Below are positions 15,379 through 18,854 of a DNA stretch of 18,854 nucleotides, in pieces. Position 1 is the first letter of the stretch; the number at the start of each line of letters is the position of its first letter. Source of the stretch: Thiotrichaceae bacterium (GTDB lineage: Bacteria > Pseudomonadota > Gammaproteobacteria > Thiotrichales > Thiotrichaceae); assembly GCA_027008665.1 (NCBI GenBank), contig JALVEA010000007.1, forward strand, positions 1 to 18,854. The letters run 5' to 3'. The position numbers and the translations under genes are program-made. The notes beneath the pieces are model-generated. The model was given only the letters and a program-made list of their open reading frames with translations, was not told where the DNA came from and did no database searches.

Positions 15379-15905
15379 AACCTATTTCTATCCCTTTTAT
15401 TGGCTTTGTCGCCTACAGTGGCACAGGAAAAACGACGCTTTTAAGCCAACTGATTCCCCTTTTAAAAAATAAAGGTCTACGCATTGCGGTTATTAAACAT
15501 GCTCACCATGATTTTGAGATAGATTATCCCAAAAAAGATAGCTATATCTTACGCAAAGCAGGTGCAGAAACCATTTTAGTAACCTCGCATAAACGCACTG
15601 CTATTATTATTGAGCATCCAGAAATAAGCCAAGAACCTAGTTTAGAAGATGCACTATCAAAAATACCATGCAAAGGATTGGATTTACTATTAATTGAAGG
15701 CTTTAAACACGCCGATTACCCTAAAATAGAGTTACATCGAAAAACGCTAAACAAGCCTTATCTTTACCCAAAGGATAAAAATATTATTGCCATTGCAAGC
15801 GATCATAGCCTTGAGAACTCTGAATTAGAAAATAAACCCAGATGGCAGTTTGATCTCAACCAGCCACAACAAATCGCTGATTTTATTACAACAGAGATAG
15901 TTTAA
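15375..15905 (+). CDS. mobB: Molybdopterin-guanine dinucleotide biosynthesis adaptor MobB
   Basis: MobB is a small P-loop GTPase that assists MobA in making the molybdopterin guanine dinucleotide cofactor and is usually not essential for it. The P-loop AYSGTGKTT is at about 13-21, VIKHAHHDFEID at about 39-50 fits the family, as does LLIEGFKHADYPKIEL at about 105-120. The 176 residues are normal. It starts in the mobA stop (ATGA) and converges on the minus-strand EAL-like gene, with the two stop codons overlapping by 4 bp. Confidence 0.94.
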   Translation: MKPISIPFIGFVAYSGTGKTTLLSQLIPLLKNKGLRIAVIKHAHHDFEIDYPKKDSYILRKAGAETILVTSHKRTAIIIEHPEISQEPSLEDALSKIPCKGLDLLLIEGFKHADYPKIELHRKTLNKPYLYPKDKNIIAIASDHSLENSELENKPRWQFDLNQPQQIADFITTEIV

Positions 15906-15915
15906 CTAACTATCT
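15895..15915. repeat. Inverted repeat spanning the convergent stop codons
   Basis: AGATAGTT (15895-15902) and AACTATCT (15908-15915) are perfect 8-bp arms around TAACT. The overlapping stop codons of mobB and the minus-strand gene lie at 15902-15905. No T-run follows on either strand. It might act as a bidirectional 3'-end hairpin. Confidence 0.65.
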
Positions 15916-17569
15916 GCTCTTGACGAAATGAAGCGCCCGACATATCAAATAGTTGCATCATTTTTTCACCCGATTGATAGGGGGCAATGACTTTTATTTT
16001 CTTTTTTTCCAAAATTTTTATCGTATTTACTAATTTTAAAGCCTGTTTATTATTTTTAATATTAGATAGCACCCATTTTTTTGAGAAGCGTATAAATTCT
16101 GGCGCTATCACTTCCAATATTAATTTTGTCTGTTGGTTAATCCCAAAAGAATCAATTCCAATAGCGCAATGATGTTGAATCAATTCTTGATGCAATTTTT
16201 TAAAGCCTAAATCCTTGGTTAATAAGTCAATTGAGAGAGGAAATAGGAAAACACAGTTTGAAACATCCCCTTTAAAACGGGATAAACTTGAACTAAGCCA
16301 ATACTTAAACCAATCGTCTTGCATTGATTCCTCAGCTAAAGGAATCAGTAATTTCATACCTTTTGAGCCTGTCTGTTTTAGGCGTTGGAATAATAAAATC
16401 AACATCACTTGATCCCAAAAAACAGTATGATATTTTTTATCCAATATACTGCTTACCGTTGCGTATTCATTTTCTAATACATTTAAATCCACCATATATT
16501 GCCGAGTTGATGCATCGACAGGACTAAACATATCCAATTTTGATAATTCTAAAGAGATTTCATTGCTTAATATAATTTGCTTTAATAATTTACAATAAAT
16601 ACTGGGCTTATTACTCAATGGAATTTTTATTTTTGGCTCAGTTTTAATAGATATTGATTGATTATCTGTATTAGGCTTCTTAGAAATTGGATCGTCTAAC
16701 CAAGGGGATTTAGCTTTATTATCAAGCGTATTCACTACAATAGGAGGAGGTTCATTAAGAGCTGATTTTTCTTTTGCGCCTTTGATAGGCAACCTTTTTG
16801 CACCTAATTTCCTTATCCATAACTGATAGCATCGCTTACCACTAAATACAGTAGGAATAAGACGAATACTAGCACGAAAGTCTTCCCCTTTTTGAGGATG
16901 CAAGGTCACAACAAGAGCCGATGCTTTTACGGATTTATTTTCATATTGACGTACAAAGTCAAAAAATACTTCTCTTTCATCTTCGCGTATTAAATCAGAA
17001 ACAGTTGTTACTTTTAGGCTATGTAAAGAGTCCGATAATAAATTGACATAAGCATGGTTTGCATACAAATGTAAATCATTGACCACATAGGCAACCGCCT
17101 CTGAGCTAGAATCAACCAGCCAATGACAACGTTGCTCAGATACTCGCAGTAGCGACTTACAATTACGAAATTCCGTCTTTAAAAAAGCATATTGAAGTAA
17201 AAATTTAAGTGCTAAATTTACAATAGCTCCTGAGGGACGATAATGTAGATTACAAACTTGTACACCCGTATAACCCGTTTTAACGGATAAAGCGGATTGT
17301 GGTTTGCTATCATCTAAAGAAACTAAAATTGATTCAGAGCCATTTTTTTGCAAAATATCAGCAAGCACATTCATTGCTAATCCACTTTCTTGAAACAAAA
17401 AAATCAAACCTAGTTTCTTATTCAGCAATGCTTTTTTAACCGTTGCGGCATCATTATCAATCAAATCAATTTTAATATTATTTGAAAACTTAGTTAATGC
17501 CTGCACCAACACAGGATAGCGCCCTGTGTGCCCTCTAATAACTAAACAATGTAATTCTTTTTGCTTCAT
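15902..17569 (-). CDS. FimX-like protein with degenerate receiver, PAS and EAL-type domains
   Basis: A 555-residue cytoplasmic protein. Residues 1-135 look like a receiver-type alpha/beta domain, but the strand that should carry the phosphorylated Asp reads LGLIFLFQESG. Residues 141-254 look like a PAS domain (HWLVDSSSEAVAYVV). A Pro/Lys/Ser-rich linker covers 255-325. Residues 326-555 follow the EAL fold by eye: GMKLLIPLAEES (404-415) takes the place of the strand that reads VNL in EAL proteins, CAIGIDSFGIN (468-478) that of the DDFG region, APEFIRFSKKWV (489-500) that of LKIDGSFV, and IKVIAPYQS (525-533) that of VVAEGVE. The catalytic Glu, the metal Asp pair, the Lys and the EGVE Glu are all absent, so phosphodiesterase activity is very unlikely. 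The closest known layout is FimX, a type IV pilus regulator, but here no GGDEF region lies between PAS and EAL. The biological role is unproven. The start has no good ribosome binding site; in-frame stops shortly upstream exclude a longer version. Confidence 0.75.
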   Translation of the reverse strand: MKQKELHCLVIRGHTGRYPVLVQALTKFSNNIKIDLIDNDAATVKKALLNKKLGLIFLFQESGLAMNVLADILQKNGSESILVSLDDSKPQSALSVKTGYTGVQVCNLHYRPSGAIVNLALKFLLQYAFLKTEFRNCKSLLRVSEQRCHWLVDSSSEAVAYVVNDLHLYANHAYVNLLSDSLHSLKVTTVSDLIREDEREVFFDFVRQYENKSVKASALVVTLHPQKGEDFRASIRLIPTVFSGKRCYQLWIRKLGAKRLPIKGAKEKSALNEPPPIVVNTLDNKAKSPWLDDPISKKPNTDNQSISIKTEPKIKIPLSNKPSIYCKLLKQIILSNEISLELSKLDMFSPVDASTRQYMVDLNVLENEYATVSSILDKKYHTVFWDQVMLILLFQRLKQTGSKGMKLLIPLAEESMQDDWFKYWLSSSLSRFKGDVSNCVFLFPLSIDLLTKDLGFKKLHQELIQHHCAIGIDSFGINQQTKLILEVIAPEFIRFSKKWVLSNIKNNKQALKLVNTIKILEKKKIKVIAPYQSGEKMMQLFDMSGASFRQEQIVS

Positions 17570-17638
17570 GCCTTTGAAGATAAGCCATTACTATTTTCCG
17601 TTCATCTTCTATACAGATTACTGTTGCAAGTTCAGTGA

Positions 17639-18466
17639 CTAGAGGTGTTTCAAGCTATTTTTAGGCAGATAAACATCATAACGGGTTGATTTACCCGTTA
17701 TACTAAATTGAGCCTTTAATCCTGCAAGCGCTTTTGCAAGACGGGGACGTTTCACAACAATACGTTTGCCAGCACAGCCTATTGCAAGCTTTAATAAACG
17801 ATCACTATCTTGATCCTCTCCCACAATATCATGAAAATAGGACATTTCTTTTTTCACTTTGGCTGATTTTTTACGCGATGGAAACATCGGATCTAAATAG
17901 ATAACATCAGCACGCTCGGATTCTTTTTGTGCTAATAAATACTCACTGGCATTTGTATGAATAAGACGCATTCGAACGCATATATCTTTAACTTGTTGAT
18001 CATCAGAGTGATAAACACGCTCTAAGGCATTCTTTAAAAGACTATAAATAACAGGGTTTCTCTCTAGCAAAGTGACATAACAACCAATACTTGCAAGTAC
18101 AAAGGCATCGCGCCCTAAACCTGCGGTCGCGTCAATAATATTTGCATTAGGAATTTTTTTTATACCAATCGCTTTAGCTAAATCCTGCCCTTTACCGCCA
18201 CCGTATAAACGTCGATGACGTGTTTTTCCTTCCAGAAAATCAATGCAAACGGCTCTTTGTTTTTTATATTGTAATGAGCGCAACTCTAAGCGGTCACTCT
18301 TCAAATAGAGCAAATATTGAAAAGAATTTTTATTAATTTTATCTTCAAACAGATGCGACGGAACAATAGTAGCACCAATGCATTTAGCGATATTATTAAG
18401 TGCAATAGAATCACAATCTTTGCTACCACTGATTGCGATACCTTGTTGTGAGAGAGGTATCAACAC
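17639..18466 (-). CDS. rsmJ: 16S rRNA (guanine(1516)-N(2))-methyltransferase RsmJ
   Basis: RsmJ methylates N2 of G1516 in 16S rRNA using SAM. The SAM-binding motif DATAGLGRDAF is at about 112-122 and the catalytic-type LDPMFPSR at about 191-198. RRLYGGGKGQ at about 85-94 and LERNPV fit the YhiQ/RsmJ family. The frame is open to a GTG at 18508, which would overlap slyX by 41 bp. I prefer the GTG at 18466, one base after the slyX stop, giving 275 residues and an N-terminus that lines up better with the E. coli protein, but neither start has a clear ribosome binding site. It follows slyX in the same transcript. Confidence 0.92.
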   Translation of the reverse strand: MLIPLSQQGIAISGSKDCDSIALNNIAKCIGATIVPSHLFEDKINKNSFQYLLYLKSDRLELRSLQYKKQRAVCIDFLEGKTRHRRLYGGGKGQDLAKAIGIKKIPNANIIDATAGLGRDAFVLASIGCYVTLLERNPVIYSLLKNALERVYHSDDQQVKDICVRMRLIHTNASEYLLAQKESERADVIYLDPMFPSRKKSAKVKKEMSYFHDIVGEDQDSDRLLKLAIGCAGKRIVVKRPRLAKALAGLKAQFSITGKSTRYDVYLPKNSLKHL

Positions 18467-18467
18467 A

Positions 18468-18677
18468 CTAATAATGTGGAGGAAGTGGTTCTTCTGTATT
18501 TGACCCACTCTCTTGTGTTGAATTTAGTTTTTCAGCAACATGAATTAACTGCTTTTCTAATAACTCTATTTTCTCTTCTTGCTGATGAACAATACGACTC
18601 AATACTTGCACCGTATCTTCTTGTTCCATATACAATAATTCGAGCTTCATTAGCCGATTACTTAAGTCTTGCATCAT
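18468..18677 (-). CDS. slyX: SlyX family protein
   Basis: A 69-residue protein with a predicted coiled coil over most of its length (LSNRLMKLELLYMEQEDTV to LIHVAEKL) and the family's hallmark C-terminus PLPPHY. The biochemical role of SlyX is unknown. The gene has two adjacent ATG codons (18677 and 18674), and the second may be the true start. It is the first gene of the slyX-rsmJ-EAL-like group on this strand. Confidence 0.9.
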   Translation of the reverse strand: MMQDLSNRLMKLELLYMEQEDTVQVLSRIVHQQEEKIELLEKQLIHVAEKLNSTQESGSNTEEPLPPHY

Positions 18678-18854
18678 TAATTTAACTATTTATTTAAAAT
18701 AAATGGCTCGGTTACACTATTTCACTACGCTCAATAATCTAACCGCTCCAAAAAATCATATAAAATCTATAACCTCTTGGTTTTTTACGCTCTCTGTTGA
18801 TAACTATTCCAAGTTGCAACTAGAGTCCAGAAGGGGCGGTCTCCCTCACCTAGA
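18678..18854. other. Upstream region of slyX and right window edge
   Basis: This holds an imperfect inverted repeat (18705-18714 with 18740-18749, arms of the type GGNNCGGTTA) and a 10-bp palindrome AGTTGCAACT near 18812. The last 50 bases are visibly more GC-rich than the rest. A short minus-strand frame (18785-18853) enters from beyond the right edge and ends in TAA; it may be the tail of a gene or chance. No confident promoter is seen. Confidence 0.4.

Noticed and set aside
14749..15905. mobA/mobB as plasmid mobilisation genes
   Set aside because: The proteins have the molybdenum cofactor nucleotidyltransferase and P-loop adaptor motifs, not relaxase motifs. The shared names are a coincidence.

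Overview
The window reads as a chromosomal core region of an AT-rich gammaproteobacterium. The evidence is the gene order folD / tRNA Pro-Arg-His-Leu / tig-clpP / clpX / lon / hupB / tRNA Val-Asp / ppiD, which from memory matches Pseudomonas-like genomes, together with slyX, rsmJ and mtaB of the gammaproteobacterial type. Genus cannot be fixed from the sequence. No insertion sequence, phage gene, integrase or CRISPR array is visible.

Layout. From 1 to about 12.07 kb everything real is on the minus strand. Read in the direction of transcription, a stable-RNA promoter (12046-12074) drives tRNA-Pro, -Arg, -His and, with help from a second promoter, -Leu. Then come the protein-quality-control genes: trigger factor and ClpP as one unit ending in a strong terminator, ClpX, Lon behind a heat-shock-like promoter, and the nucleoid protein HU. 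After hupB lies a tandemly duplicated tRNA-Val/tRNA-Asp pair with its own internal promoter and a UUCG-loop terminator, then ppiD (a periplasmic folding factor anchored in the inner membrane), a long RNA hairpin plus terminator, mtaB (tRNA methylthiotransferase) and a coupled lipoprotein cut by the left edge. From 12239 to 15905 genes run on the plus strand: folD (one-carbon metabolism), then a tightly overlapped trio of a SulP-type anion transporter, mobA and mobB (molybdenum cofactor maturation). These converge, with overlapping stop codons inside a hairpin, on a minus-strand group of slyX, rsmJ and a FimX-like protein whose receiver, PAS and EAL-like regions have lost the usual signature residues.

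How the parts work together. One block covers translation and protein fate: tRNAs, trigger factor on nascent chains, ClpXP and Lon degradation, and PpiD folding of exported proteins. The second block links anion uptake (possibly molybdate) to molybdenum cofactor assembly. The third pairs 16S rRNA methylation with a probable non-enzymatic relative of c-di-GMP signalling proteins.

Most of the window is ordinary conserved chromosome. The items most worth a second look are the signature-less EAL protein (15902-17569), the SulP-MobA-MobB overlap, the strand-biased hairpin between ppiD and mtaB, the duplicated tRNA pair, the palindrome-rich lon-hupB gap and the hairpin spanning two convergent stop codons.
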